Shown piece after piece: positions 10,205 to 20,760 of a DNA stretch of 32,374 nucleotides. The DNA is from Burkholderiaceae bacterium (GTDB taxonomy: Bacteria > Pseudomonadota > Gammaproteobacteria > Burkholderiales > Burkholderiaceae_D). Location of the stretch: contig JAMNXS010000032.1 of NCBI GenBank assembly GCA_023653025.1, forward strand, positions 1 to 32,374, in the 5' to 3' direction. Below the pieces are notes generated by a model that saw only the letters and a program-made list of their open reading frames with translations, was not told where the DNA came from and did no database searches. The translations under genes were made by a program, and so were the position numbers. Position 1 is the first letter of the stretch. Each line of letters starts with the position of its first letter.

Positions 10205-11488
10205 ATGACACAGCCGCTCAATGTTCGGGAAGCGATCCAGCTTGCCCGCCAACTCGCCAGCCGTGAGCTGACGGCGACCGACGTCGTCAGCGCCTGCCTC
10301 GAGCGCATTGCCGAGCGCGAAGGCGAGGTGCAGGCCTGGGAATTCCTCGATCCCGACCATGCGCTGGCGCAGGCGCGCGAGCTCGATCGCGGTCCGGTGC
10401 GCGGCCTGCTGCATGGGCTGCCGGTCGGTGTGAAAGACCTGTTCGACACGGCCGACATGCCGGCCACCTACGGCTCGCCGATCTACGCGGGCCACCGTCC
10501 CGCGGCCGATGCCGCCAGTGTCGCGCTGTGCCGCGAGCAGGGCGCACTCATGCTCGGCAAGACGGTGACGACCGAGTTCGCGACCTTCACGCCCGGCAAG
10601 ACGCGCAATCCGCACCGGCTCACGCAAACGCCGGGCGGCTCCTCCAGCGGCTCGGCCGCCGCCGTCGCCGACTGCATGGTGCCGCTGGCCTTCGCGTCGC
10701 AGACTGCGGCCTCGGTCATCCGTCCTGCGGCCTTCTGCGGCATCGTCGGCTACAAGCCGAGTTTCGGCACCATCCATCGTGCCGGCGTCAAGGCGCTGTC
10801 GGATTGCCTCGATACCGTCGGCTTCCTCGCGCGCAGCATCGACGATGTCGCGCTGTTTGCCGCCGCAGTGCAGGGCGAGCGCGTGCTGCCGGACCTGTCG
10901 CCGGCCGGTGCGCCGCGCATTGCGATGTGCCCGACCCACGAATGGCCGCAGGCCGACGACGATACCCGCGCCGCGTTCGCCCGCGCCGAGCAGGTGCTGG
11001 CGCGTACCGGCGTGCTGGCGGCAGCGCTGCCGCTGCCGACGCCGTTCTCCGGTCTGCTGCAGGCGCAGAAGGAGATCATGGCCTTCGACCTCGCGCGCTC
11101 GCTGGCGCACGAGCGGCTGCGGCATCCGGGACGGCTGAGCGAGGGGCTGGGGCAGCTGCTGCGGCAGGGGATGGAGATCGACGTCGACCGCCATCGCGCC
11201 AATCTGCACAAGGCAGCCGCTGCGCGCGCGGCGGCAGATTCCCTGTTCGGCGATGCCGATGCGGTGCTTGCGCCGAGCGCAATCGGCGAGGCGCCAGCGC
11301 GCGAGCAGACCGGCGACCCCGTGTTCGGCCGCGTGTGGACGCTGCTCGGGCTGCCCTGCATCCATCTGCCCTTCGCCACCGGTCGCACGGGCCTGCCGGT
11401 CGGGCTGCAACTGGTCGGTCGGCACGGTGACGACCGGGCGCTGCTGCGCATGGCCGCCTGGTTGCTGCCGCGGCTGAAGGACGGCTGA
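10205..11488 (+). CDS. Amidase-signature family hydrolase
   Basis: 427 residues of the amidase signature family (GatA/AtzF-like fold), hydrolysing an unknown amide. The Ser-cisSer-Lys triad is visible: Lys77 in LPVGVKDLFDT, cis-Ser147 in TPGGSSSGSAAAVA and nucleophile Ser170 in SQTAASVIRPAAFCG. The usual Gly before the nucleophile is Ala here (TAAS rather than TGGS/TAGS). The C-terminal GLPCIHLPFATGRTGLPVGLQLVG is the standard family end. Stand-alone enzyme rather than GatA: no gatB or gatC is near and the length is shorter than GatA. It follows the DUF3095 gene by 23 bases. Confidence 0.93.
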   Translation: MTQPLNVREAIQLARQLASRELTATDVVSACLERIAEREGEVQAWEFLDPDHALAQARELDRGPVRGLLHGLPVGVKDLFDTADMPATYGSPIYAGHRPAADAASVALCREQGALMLGKTVTTEFATFTPGKTRNPHRLTQTPGGSSSGSAAAVADCMVPLAFASQTAASVIRPAAFCGIVGYKPSFGTIHRAGVKALSDCLDTVGFLARSIDDVALFAAAVQGERVLPDLSPAGAPRIAMCPTHEWPQADDDTRAAFARAEQVLARTGVLAAALPLPTPFSGLLQAQKEIMAFDLARSLAHERLRHPGRLSEGLGQLLRQGMEIDVDRHRANLHKAAAARAAADSLFGDADAVLAPSAIGEAPAREQTGDPVFGRVWTLLGLPCIHLPFATGRTGLPVGLQLVGRHGDDRALLRMAAWLLPRLKDG

Positions 11489-11703
11489 AAAGTGGCTGAA
11501 GGAGGACTGAAGGAGAACTGAGGGGGCGGCTATCCGGAGTGGACTAAACCGGCATCGAGCGGGTAAATTATCGGGCCGGCTGCGGAGCGTGGCGTTCATG
11601 AACGGATATCGTGCGGGATGTCGTGCTGGATATCGAGCTGAACATCGCGCGCGCCGCCAGCCCGACAAAGTCCAATAAACATAATGATTACGGAGTCACT
11701 CGC
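11489..11703. other. Intergenic region before trpB2 with short repeats
   Basis: No conserved gene. After the amidase stop there is an 11-bp tandem pair CTGAAGGAGGA/CTGAAGGAGAA (11496-11517). Four degenerate 12-bp units follow at 11605-11652 (GATATCGTGCGG, GATGTCGTGCTG, GATATCGAGCTG, AACATCGCGCGC). A 26-codon ORF (11598-11678) reads through the 12-bp units with a Tyr/Cys/His-Arg-Ala pattern. A GGAG ribosome binding site precedes the trpB2 ATG. Confidence 0.5.
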
Positions 11704-13074
11704 ATGTCTCAACCTGTCAAGTTCCTGCTCCCCGAAGACCGCATTCCGCGCCAGTGGTACAACATCCAGGCCGACCTGCCGAAGGCGCTGCCGCCGGTGC
11801 TGCACCCGGGCACGCTGCAGCCGATCGGCCCGACCGACCTCGAGCCGCTGTTCCCGATGGAGCTGATCCTGCAAGAGGTTTCGACCGAGCGCGAGATCGA
11901 CATACCCGAACCCGTGCGAGATGTGTACAAGCTCTGGCGCCCGGCGCCGCTGTACCGCGCTTACGGCCTCGAGAAGGCGCTGCAGACGCCGGCCAAAATT
12001 TATTACAAGTACGAGGGCGTGAGCCCGGCTGGCTCGCACAAGCCGAACACCGCGATTCCGCAGGCGTTCTACAACAAGCAGGCCGGCATCAAGCGCCTGA
12101 CCACCGAGACCGGCGCCGGCCAGTGGGGCACGTCGCTGTCGTTCGCCGGCTCGCTGTTCGGCATCGACGTCACCGTGTTCCAGGTGCGCGTTTCCTATGA
12201 CCAGAAGCCGTATCGCCGCGCCGTGATGGAAACCTACGGCGCGCGCTGTGTCGCCTCGCCGTCGCAGGAAACCGTCTACGGCCGCAAGGTGCTCGAGCAG
12301 CGCCCGGACCATCCGGGCAGCCTCGGCATCGCGATCTCCGAGGCGGTCGAGATCGCCGCCACCAACGCCGACACCAAGTACGCGCTCGGCTCAGTGCTGA
12401 ACCACGTGCTGATGCACCAGACCATCATCGGCATCGAGTCGATGGAGCAGATGGCCATGGCCGATGCCTATCCCGACGTCGTTGTCGGTTGCACCGGCGG
12501 CGGCTCCAACTTTGCCGGCATCGCCTTCCCGTACATCGGCGCCGGCCTGCGCGGCGGCCCGAAGCCGCGCATCGTGGCGGTCGAGCCGGCCGCCTGCCCG
12601 TCGCTCACGCGCGGCAGGTATGCGTACGACTTCGGCGACACCGGCCAGATGGCGCCGCTGACCAAGATGCATACGCTGGGCTCGTCGTTCACGCCGCCGG
12701 GTTTCCATGCCGGCGGCCTGCGCTACCACGGCATGGCGCCGCTGGTCTCGCACCTGAAGGAACTCGGCCTGATCGAGGCCACCGCCTATCACCAGACCGA
12801 ATGCTTTGCGGCCGGCGTACTGTTCGCCCGCGCCGAGGGCATCGTGCCTGCGCCGGAAGCGAACCACGCGGTCAAGGGCGCGATCGAAGAAGCGCTGCGC
12901 TGCAAGCGCGAGGGCAAGAGCGAGGTCATCCTGTTCAACCTGTGCGGCCACGGCCACTTCGACATGGCGGCCTATACCAACTACTTCGCCGGCAACCTGA
13001 AGGACGAGAGCTACAGCGAGGAAGAACTGGCGATGGCGCTGGCCGGACTGCCGAGCGTGCCGGACGCCGCCTGA
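11704..13074 (+). CDS. TrpB2-type tryptophan synthase beta chain
   Basis: 456 residues, the length of TrpB-like (TrpB2, TIGR01415) proteins, longer than canonical TrpB. PLP Schiff-base lysine is Lys113 in SPAGSHKPNTA; the phosphate-binding loop is CTGGGSNFAG. Expected to make tryptophan from indole and serine. The family is often present besides trpAB and may work without TrpA. No trpA or other trp gene is in the window. The ATG at 11704 begins MSQPVKFLLPEDRIPRQWYN, the family start; an upstream in-frame GTG at 11611 would translate the 12-bp repeats and is not favoured. The response-regulator gene follows after 14 bases. Confidence 0.94.
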   Translation: MSQPVKFLLPEDRIPRQWYNIQADLPKALPPVLHPGTLQPIGPTDLEPLFPMELILQEVSTEREIDIPEPVRDVYKLWRPAPLYRAYGLEKALQTPAKIYYKYEGVSPAGSHKPNTAIPQAFYNKQAGIKRLTTETGAGQWGTSLSFAGSLFGIDVTVFQVRVSYDQKPYRRAVMETYGARCVASPSQETVYGRKVLEQRPDHPGSLGIAISEAVEIAATNADTKYALGSVLNHVLMHQTIIGIESMEQMAMADAYPDVVVGCTGGGSNFAGIAFPYIGAGLRGGPKPRIVAVEPAACPSLTRGRYAYDFGDTGQMAPLTKMHTLGSSFTPPGFHAGGLRYHGMAPLVSHLKELGLIEATAYHQTECFAAGVLFARAEGIVPAPEANHAVKGAIEEALRCKREGKSEVILFNLCGHGHFDMAAYTNYFAGNLKDESYSEEELAMALAGLPSVPDAA

Positions 13075-13088
13075 CTTTTTTCTCGCCC

Positions 13089-13757
13089 ATGCATGTACTG
13101 CTCGTAGAAGATGATCTCGTGCTCGCCGACGGCATCGCCCGCATCCTGTCCGGACACGGGATGGCGGTCGAGGCGGTAAACAACGGCGAGGCCGCCGACC
13201 GCGCGCTGGCCTCGCGCGAGATGTCGGTCATGGTGCTCGACATCGGGCTGCCCGGCATCGACGGCTTCGAGGTTGTGCGCAGGCTGCGCGCGCGCGGCGG
13301 CAACACGCCCGTGCTGCTGCTGACGGCGCGCGACGACGTGCAGGACCGCGTGCGCGGACTCGAGATCGGCGCCGACGACTATCTTGTCAAGCCGTTCGCC
13401 GCTCCCGAGCTGGTCGCGCGCCTGAAGGCCCTGGTGCGGCGCAGTCATCCGCGCCAGTCGGACATGCAGATCAACGGGCTGCAACTGGATCCGTTCTCGC
13501 GCCGCGCCACCATCGATGGCCAGGTAATCGAGCTGTCTGCGCGAGAATGGGCGGTGCTCGAGGTCCTGATGCAGAACGCATCGCGCGTCGTCTCGAAGCA
13601 GCAGATCATCGACGCTATCCTGTCGTGGGGCGAGGAACTGACGCTGAACGCGGTCGAGGTTTATGTGTCGCGCATCCGTTCCAAGATCGCGTCGGCCGGT
13701 ATCGCCATCAAGACGATCCGCGGCTTCGGCTACCTGCTGGAGCCGGCTGCCGCATGA
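13089..13757 (+). CDS. OmpR-family response regulator
   Basis: 222 residues. The receiver domain (1-115) has acidic pocket Asp8/Asp9, phospho-acceptor Asp51 (VLDIGLPGIDG), Thr79 and Lys101 (KPFAAPEL). The C-terminal winged-helix domain (about 125-220) ends VEVYVSRIRSK then TIRGFGYLLE, typical of OmpR/PhoB proteins. TctD/QseB-like by overall pattern. Its TGA overlaps the ATG of the sensor kinase (ATGA at 13754-13757). Target genes are unknown. Confidence 0.95.
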   Translation: MHVLLVEDDLVLADGIARILSGHGMAVEAVNNGEAADRALASREMSVMVLDIGLPGIDGFEVVRRLRARGGNTPVLLLTARDDVQDRVRGLEIGADDYLVKPFAAPELVARLKALVRRSHPRQSDMQINGLQLDPFSRRATIDGQVIELSAREWAVLEVLMQNASRVVSKQQIIDAILSWGEELTLNAVEVYVSRIRSKIASAGIAIKTIRGFGYLLEPAAA

Positions 13758-15112
13758 GCCTGCGCGCGCGGCTGCTGAAGTGGCTGGTCGTGCCGCTGGT
13801 CGCGCTGAATGTGCTCGCTGCAGGTATCGCCTACTGGCTCGCCTGGATACCCGCGCAGTCCGCGCTCGACCATAGCCTCGCCGATGCCGCGTGGGCGCTG
13901 GTGCCGCACGTGCAGGAGTCGGGCGATTCGCTGGAGCTGAAACTCTCCCGGCAGGCCGAGCAGGTGCTGCGCGTCGATCATTTCGACCAGGTGTATTTCG
14001 TGCTGCGCGACATGGAAGGCGAGACCATCGCCGGTGACGCCGATTTCCCCGAGCTGCGGATACCGGAGCAGATGAATGTCTACACCGCCTGGCCGACGCG
14101 CATGCGCGGCGAAGATGTGCGCGCGATCACGCTGCAGACCGAAGTCGATGGCGTGCCCATCTTGATTGGCGTTGCCGAGACGCGTGTCAAGCGGCAGCAG
14201 GCGAGGCTGCGCATTCTGTGGTCGCTGCTGGCGATCGAACTGCTGCTGCTGGTCCTGATACTGACGGTCATCTGGGTGGTGATCGACAAGGGGTTTTCCC
14301 CGCTGCAGGCCATCCGCGACGATCTGGCGCGCCGTCGCGCCGATGACCTGTCGCCCTTGCCGGTGAAAGACGCGCCGCAAGAAATCGCACCCTTCATCGT
14401 CGGCATGAACGACCTGCTGCGCCGCGCGCAGGACAGCGCGCGCGCCAAGCAGGATTTCCTCGCCAATGTCGCCCACCAGCTGCGTACGCCGCTGGCCGGC
14501 TTCAAGGCGCAGCTTGAATGGCTGCAGGCCCATCATCGCAACGACCCGGAAACCGCTCACTCGACCGGTCTGATGCTGGCCTCGACCGAGCGCATGGCGC
14601 GCCAGGCCAACCAGCTGCTGGCGCTGGCCCGCTCCGAGCCGGGCGGCTTTGCGCGGCAGCGGCTCGAGCGCGTGGCGCTGGACCAGCTGGTATCGGAGTC
14701 GGTGCAGCAGTTCGTACAGCAGGCGTCGAAGAAGAACATCGATATCGGTTTCGACCTGCAGCCGGCCACGGTGCTGGGCGACCGATTCCTGCTGCGCGAC
14801 CTGATCGACAATCTGGTCGACAACGCGATCCGCTACACGCCGGACGGCGGCGAGGTCACCGTCAGTTGTGCCACCGTCGAGGGCTGCGGCGTGCTGAAGG
14901 TCGAGGACAGCGGCCCCGGCATCCCGGATTCCGAAAAAGACAAGATCTTCACCCGCTTCTATCGTCTCGACCAGACGCAGTCCGGCAGCGGGCTGGGGCT
15001 GGCGATCGTGCGCGACATCGCGCTCGACCATGGCGCTGAATTGCGGCTCGGCGCCGGTCCGCGCGGCGCGGGGACGGTGTTCACGGTCGGTTTCCCGCCG
15101 CTGCCGGCCTGA
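13754..15112 (+). CDS. Two-component sensor histidine kinase (TctE-like)
   Basis: 452 residues. TM1 at about 10-31, a periplasmic sensor region (about 32-150) of the TctE-type two-component-sensor N-terminal class, TM2 at about 155-177, then HAMP-like region, DHp with phospho-His241 (FLANVAHQLRTPLAGF), and a HATPase domain with N box DNLVDNAIRYTP, G1 DSGPGIP and G2 GSGLGLAIV. Pairs with the upstream response regulator by a 4-base overlap. The related TctDE system senses tricarboxylates with TctC, but no tct transporter is near, so the signal is unknown. Confidence 0.95.
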   Translation: MSLRARLLKWLVVPLVALNVLAAGIAYWLAWIPAQSALDHSLADAAWALVPHVQESGDSLELKLSRQAEQVLRVDHFDQVYFVLRDMEGETIAGDADFPELRIPEQMNVYTAWPTRMRGEDVRAITLQTEVDGVPILIGVAETRVKRQQARLRILWSLLAIELLLLVLILTVIWVVIDKGFSPLQAIRDDLARRRADDLSPLPVKDAPQEIAPFIVGMNDLLRRAQDSARAKQDFLANVAHQLRTPLAGFKAQLEWLQAHHRNDPETAHSTGLMLASTERMARQANQLLALARSEPGGFARQRLERVALDQLVSESVQQFVQQASKKNIDIGFDLQPATVLGDRFLLRDLIDNLVDNAIRYTPDGGEVTVSCATVEGCGVLKVEDSGPGIPDSEKDKIFTRFYRLDQTQSGSGLGLAIVRDIALDHGAELRLGAGPRGAGTVFTVGFPPLPA

Positions 15113-15142
15113 GCAAAACGCCGGCTGGCGGGTGGCGCGCCG

Positions 15143-15148
15143 TATAAT
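15143..15148 (+). promoter_or_regulatory. queE -10-like box
   Basis: TATAAT at 15143-15148, 43 bases before the queE GTG, in the only gap between the kinase and queE. No clear -35. No preQ1 riboswitch was recognised in the leader. A 10-bp direct repeat ACCGACCAGC (15171-15180 and 15182-15191) abuts the start codon and no Shine-Dalgarno is evident. Confidence 0.45.
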
Positions 15149-15191
15149 CCCGGTTTACATCCGAGCTGCTACCGACCAGCCACCGACCAGC

Positions 15192-15827
15192 GTGACTTAC
15201 AGCGTCAAGGAAATCTTCTACACCCTGCAAGGCGAGGGTGCGCAGGCCGGCCGGCCGGCCGTGTTCTGCCGCTTTGCCGGCTGCAATCTCTGGAGCGGGC
15301 GCGAGGAAGATCGCGCCTCCGCCACCTGCCGCTTCTGCGATACCGACTTCGTCGGCACCGATGGCGTGAATGGCGGGAAGTTCGCTGCCGCCGACGCGCT
15401 GGCCGCGACGATCGATGCGCAGTGGCCGGCCGACCGGCCGCTGCGCAAGTATGTCGTCTTCACCGGCGGCGAGCCGCTGCTTCAGCTGGATGCCGCGCTG
15501 CTGTCGGCAATGCACGCGCGCGGCTTCGAGGTCGCACTCGAAACCAACGGCACGCTGCCGGTGCCTGAGGGTATCGACTGGGTGTGCGTGAGCCCGAAGC
15601 AGGGCGCGCCGCTGGTCGTCGGCCGCGGCGACGAGCTGAAGGTCGTCGTGCCGCAGGACGGCCAGGATCTGGCAGCATTCGAGCGGCTGGATTTCACGCA
15701 CTTCTTCCTGCAGCCGATGGATGGCCCCGACAAGCTCCGCAACACGCAGCGGGCGATCGCGGCCTGCAAGGCCAACCCGGTCTGGCGGCTGTCGATACAG
15801 ACACACAAGCTGCTGCAGATTCCGTAA
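15192..15827 (+). CDS. queE: 7-carboxy-7-deazaguanine synthase
   Basis: Radical-SAM enzyme converting 6-carboxy-tetrahydropterin to 7-carboxy-7-deazaguanine in queuosine synthesis. 211 residues starting at a GTG (MTYSVKEIFYTLQGEG). The [4Fe-4S] cysteines are Cys31, Cys46 and Cys49, a CX14CX2C arrangement instead of the canonical CX3CX2C; this widened loop is the known Burkholderia-type QueE variant. SAM-binding TGGEPLLQ (91-98) follows. queD starts 13 bases downstream, so the preceding and current steps are encoded together; queC and queF are not in the window. Confidence 0.95.
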   Translation: MTYSVKEIFYTLQGEGAQAGRPAVFCRFAGCNLWSGREEDRASATCRFCDTDFVGTDGVNGGKFAAADALAATIDAQWPADRPLRKYVVFTGGEPLLQLDAALLSAMHARGFEVALETNGTLPVPEGIDWVCVSPKQGAPLVVGRGDELKVVVPQDGQDLAAFERLDFTHFFLQPMDGPDKLRNTQRAIAACKANPVWRLSIQTHKLLQIP

Positions 15828-15840
15828 TTTGAAAGACACG

Positions 15841-17656
<1,816 letters not shown>

Positions 17657-17673
17657 AGCTGGTCGGTGTGCGC

Positions 17674-17704
17674 GGCGGATTTCGCTGCGCTCTATCCGCC
17701 CTAC
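17674..17704 (-). repeat. Hairpin repeat unit, reverse orientation
   Basis: Reverse-oriented copy of the about 31-bp family: arms GGCGGAT (17674-17680) and ATCCGCC (about 17694-17700), then CTAC. It starts 17 bases after the ldcA stop and faces the three forward copies of the tandem array, so a long inverted structure with the first forward copy is possible. Confidence 0.85.
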
Positions 17705-17707
17705 GGC

Positions 17708-17893
17708 AAGCGCGGTGAAGCGGTAGATCCGTCGGGCGGATAGAGCGCAGCGAAATCCGCCGGCAGCACAAGCGTGGTGAAGCGGTAGATCCGTAGGGCG
17801 GATAGAGCGCAGCGAAATCCGCCGGCAACTCAAGCGTGGTGAAGCGGTAGATCCGTAGGGCGGATAGAGCGCAGCGAAATCCGCCGGCAGCGT
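17708..17893 (+). repeat. 62-bp tandem array carrying three hairpin repeats
   Basis: Three direct units begin at 17708, 17770 and 17832, each exactly 62 bases. Each consists of about 23 bases beginning AAGCG(C/T)GGTGAAGCGG and then the hairpin repeat: copies at 17731-17761, 17793-17823 and 17855-17885, with arms GGCGGAT/ATCCGCC. Units 2 and 3 are nearly identical; unit 1 differs at a few bases (for example GTCGGG for GTAGGG). The pattern indicates recent local duplication. No spacers of the CRISPR kind are present. Confidence 0.9.
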
Positions 17894-18004
17894 GCAGGTG
17901 TTCCGATACTTCCCCCTTGCGGATGGTAAAATTCCGGGCTTCCCGACCCGCCGTCCCGGCCGGTCCCGTTTCTGTCACCCATTCCGTTCCCACAAGGTTC
18001 CGCT

Positions 18005-19603
18005 TTGCTTTCCACTGCCAACATCACGATGCAGTTCGGCGCCCGGCCGCTGTTTGAAAACATTTCCGTCAAGTTCGGCGACGGCAACCGCTACGGCCTG
18101 ATCGGCGCGAACGGCTGCGGCAAATCGACCTTCATGAAAATCCTCGGCGGTGATCTCGAACCTACCGCCGGCAACGTGATGCTCGACGTCAACGAGCGCC
18201 TCGGCAAGCTGCGCCAGGACCAGTTCGCCTATGAAGAGATGCGCGTGCTGGACGTGGTGATGATGGGCCACACCGAGATGTGGGCCGCGATGAGCGAGCG
18301 CGACGCGATCTACGCGAACCCCGAGGCGACTGACGAAGATTACATGAAGGCCGCCGACCTCGAGGCGAAGTTCGCCGAGTACGACGGCTACACCGCCGAG
18401 GCGCGCGCCGGCGAACTGCTGCTCGGCGTCGGAATACCGCTCGAACAACACAACGGCCCGATGAGCGCGATTGCGCCCGGCTGGAAGCTGCGCGTGCTGC
18501 TGGCGCAGGCGCTGTTCTCGAACCCGGACATCCTGCTGCTAGACGAACCGACGAACAACCTCGACATCAACACCATCCGCTGGCTGGAGGAAGTGCTGAA
18601 CCAGCGGAACTCGACGATGATCATCATCTCGCACGATCGTCACTTCCTGAACCAGGTCTGCACGCATATGGCCGACATGGACTACGGCACGCTGAAGGTC
18701 TATCCGGGCAATTACGACGACTATATGCTGGCATCGGCACAGGCACGCGCGCAGCAGGTGGCGGCGAACGCGAAGGCCAAGGAAAAGATCTCCGAACTGC
18801 AGGATTTCGTGCGCCGCTTCTCGGCCAACAAGTCGAAGGCGCGCCAGGCGACCTCGCGCGCCAAGCAGATCGACAAGATCAAGGTCGAGGACGTCAAGCC
18901 CTCGTCACGCCAGAACCCGTATGTCCGCTTCGAGGGCGAGAAGAAGCTGCACCGTCTTGCGGTCGAGACGCAGGGTATCGCCAAGGCCTACGACCGGACG
19001 CTGTTCAGGAACTTCAGCATCGCGGTCGAGGCCGGCGAGAAGATCGCCATCATCGGCGAGAACGGCGCGGGCAAGACCACGCTGTTGCGCTGCATCGGCG
19101 GCGAGGTCTGCGGCCTGCAGCCCGATGGCGGTGCGGTCAAGTGGGCTGAAAACGCCAACGTCGGCTACATGCCGCAGGACCCGACCGAGGAATTCGCCAA
19201 CGGCGAGGCGCTGACCGACTGGATGGGCAAATGGACGCAGGAAGGCGACGACGACCAGGCCGTTCGCTCCATCCTCGGCCGGCTGCTATTCTCGGGCGAC
19301 GAAGTGAAGAAGTCGGTGAAGGTGCTGTCCGGCGGTGAGAAGGGCCGGATGATGTACGGCAAGCTGATGCTCGGCCGTCACAATGTGCTGCTGATGGATG
19401 AGCCGACCAACCACATGGACATGGAATCCATCGAATCGCTGAACATCGCCCTCGAAAAATACGCAGGCACCCTGATCTTCGTCTCGCATGACCGCGAGTT
19501 CGTATCCTCGCTGGCCACCCGCATCCTCGAGTTGAGGAATGGCGAGATCATCGACTTCAAGGGCAGCTACGACGACTATCTGGCCTCGCAGGGGCTGGAG
19601 TAA
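18005..19603 (+). CDS. ybiT: ABC-F family ATPase, YbiT type
   Basis: 532 residues, closely following E. coli YbiT from [12 protein letters not shown] to the end. Two ABC domains: Walker [10 protein letters not shown] (first) and GENGAGKTT (second); Walker [10 protein letters not shown] and LLMDEPTNH. The signature is [12 protein letters not shown] in domain 2 and the degenerate [13 protein letters not shown] in domain 1, the latter also normal for YbiT. The charged interdomain linker (about 240-310) would contact ribosomal RNA in ABC-F proteins. Cytoplasmic translation factor, no membrane domain. The start is a TTG at 18005; no ATG fits the family N-terminus. nadA begins 20 bases downstream. 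The repeat array lies just upstream. Confidence 0.93.
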   Translation: MLSTANITMQFGARPLFENISVKFGDGNRYGLIGANGCGKSTFMKILGGDLEPTAGNVMLDVNERLGKLRQDQFAYEEMRVLDVVMMGHTEMWAAMSERDAIYANPEATDEDYMKAADLEAKFAEYDGYTAEARAGELLLGVGIPLEQHNGPMSAIAPGWKLRVLLAQALFSNPDILLLDEPTNNLDINTIRWLEEVLNQRNSTMIIISHDRHFLNQVCTHMADMDYGTLKVYPGNYDDYMLASAQARAQQVAANAKAKEKISELQDFVRRFSANKSKARQATSRAKQIDKIKVEDVKPSSRQNPYVRFEGEKKLHRLAVETQGIAKAYDRTLFRNFSIAVEAGEKIAIIGENGAGKTTLLRCIGGEVCGLQPDGGAVKWAENANVGYMPQDPTEEFANGEALTDWMGKWTQEGDDDQAVRSILGRLLFSGDEVKKSVKVLSGGEKGRMMYGKLMLGRHNVLLMDEPTNHMDMESIESLNIALEKYAGTLIFVSHDREFVSSLATRILELRNGEIIDFKGSYDDYLASQGLE

Positions 19604-19623
19604 CCCGCGACCCGGAGGGCGTG

Positions 19624-20751
19624 ATGGAAATCAAGACCGTCGAATTCGACAAGCCGGCAGCCAACGGCGTCAGCTGCGTAGCCTCGGCCTGGGCCAAGGT
19701 GCCGGAGCCGCTGACGCCGGAGCGCCGCGCGCAGCTGAAAGAGCGCGCGCGCCAATTGCTGAAGGAGAAGGGCGCCGTTCTGGTTGCCCACTACTACGTC
19801 GACGCCGACCTGCAGGATCTTGCGGAAGAGACCGGCGGCTGCGTGTCCGACTCGCTCGAGATGGCCCGCTTTGGCCGCGACCATGCGGCACGGACGCTGG
19901 TGGTGGCCGGCGTGCGCTTCATGGGCGAGACCGCGAAGATCCTGTCGCCGGACAAGACCATCCTGATGCCGGATCTGGACGCGACCTGCTCGCTCGACCT
20001 CGGCTGCCCAGCCGACGAGTTCACGGCCTTCTGCGATGCGCATCCCGACCGCACCGTGGTCGTCTACGCCAACACCAGCGCGGCGGTGAAAGCGCGTGCG
20101 GACTGGATGGTGACCTCGTCGATCGGCCTAGACATCGTTCGGCACCTGCACGAGCAAGGGCAGAAGATCATCTGGGCGCCGGACCGCCATCTCGGCAGCT
20201 ACATACAGAAGCAGACTGGCGCCGACATGCTGCTGTGGCAGGGTTCCTGCCTCGTGCATGACGAGTTCAAGGGGATCGAGCTCGACCTGCTGCGCGCCGA
20301 GCATCCGGGGGCGAAGGTGCTGGTGCATCCGGAGTCGCCGGCGGCGGTAGTGGAGCAGGCCGACGTGGTGGGCTCGACCTCGCAGCTGATCGCGGCGGCG
20401 GTGGCCATGGACGCGCGGGAGTTCATCGTCGCCACCGACAACGGCATCCTGCACAAGATGCGCCAGGCCGCGCCGGGCAAGGTCTTCGTCGAGGCGCCGA
20501 CCGCCGGCAACAGCGCAACCTGCAAGAGTTGCGCACATTGCCCGTGGATGGCGATGAACGGGCTGCAAAACCTGATCGACGTGCTCGAGAGCGGCGCCAA
20601 CGAGATTCATGTCGACCCTGCAGTGCGCGGGAAAGCGGTCACCTGCATCAACCGCATGCTCGACTTTGCGGCAGCCAGGAAGGCGCAGGTTCGGCCTTCG
20701 TCCGACCTTGCGGCCGAGCAGAAGCTGTTCGCCGGCATCGGTCCGGCCTGA
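19624..20751 (+). CDS. nadA: Quinolinate synthase
   Basis: [4Fe-4S] enzyme condensing iminoaspartate (from NadB) with dihydroxyacetone phosphate to quinolinate. 375 residues. Cluster cysteines by comparison with E. coli: Cys122 ([10 protein letters not shown]), Cys209 ([11 protein letters not shown]) and Cys306 in the [13 protein letters not shown] motif. Start choice: GGAGG at 19614-19618 stands 5 bases from the ATG at 19624 but only 2 from the GTG at 19621, so ATG is preferred. It follows ybiT by 20 bases and precedes nadC by 9, likely one transcript. Confidence 0.97.
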   Translation: MEIKTVEFDKPAANGVSCVASAWAKVPEPLTPERRAQLKERARQLLKEKGAVLVAHYYVDADLQDLAEETGGCVSDSLEMARFGRDHAARTLVVAGVRFMGETAKILSPDKTILMPDLDATCSLDLGCPADEFTAFCDAHPDRTVVVYANTSAAVKARADWMVTSSIGLDIVRHLHEQGQKIIWAPDRHLGSYIQKQTGADMLLWQGSCLVHDEFKGIELDLLRAEHPGAKVLVHPESPAAVVEQADVVGSTSQLIAAAVAMDAREFIVATDNGILHKMRQAAPGKVFVEAPTAGNSATCKSCAHCPWMAMNGLQNLIDVLESGANEIHVDPAVRGKAVTCINRMLDFAAARKAQVRPSSDLAAEQKLFAGIGPA

Positions 20752-20760
20752 GCGGGCAGC

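Larger units (their letters stand above)
17657..18004. other. Repeat-rich intergenic region before ybiT
   Basis: 348 bases without a gene. It contains one inverted repeat unit (17674-17704), a three-unit 62-bp tandem array (17708-17893), and a TAAAAT -10-like box at 17927-17932 followed by a pyrimidine-rich leader to the ybiT TTG. All apparent reading frames here are translations of the repeat. Confidence 0.7.

Noticed and set aside
11704-13074. Canonical trp operon trpB
   Set aside because: Length and motifs fit TrpB2, and no trpA, trpF or accD gene is adjacent.
13730-15031. Long minus-strand frame opposite the sensor kinase (also similar ones opposite guaB, the amidase, lplT and ldcA)
   Set aside because: Composition is that of antisense frames of GC-rich genes, and the plus-strand kinase motifs are complete.
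15113-15191. preQ1 riboswitch ahead of queE
   Set aside because: The gap is under 80 bases, GC-rich, and shows no recognisable preQ1 aptamer pattern.
15282-15340. QueE with a broken radical-SAM cysteine motif
   Set aside because: CX14CX2C is the established Burkholderia-type variant of QueE, so the enzyme is expected to be active.
17674-17893. CRISPR array
   Set aside because: The unit is 62 bases with no variable spacers, the repeated core is a palindromic intergenic element found elsewhere in the window, and no cas genes are present.
18464-18500. Damaged ABC signature in the first domain of YbiT
   Set aside because: The [12 protein letters not shown] form is the normal sequence of YbiT proteins, not a mutation.
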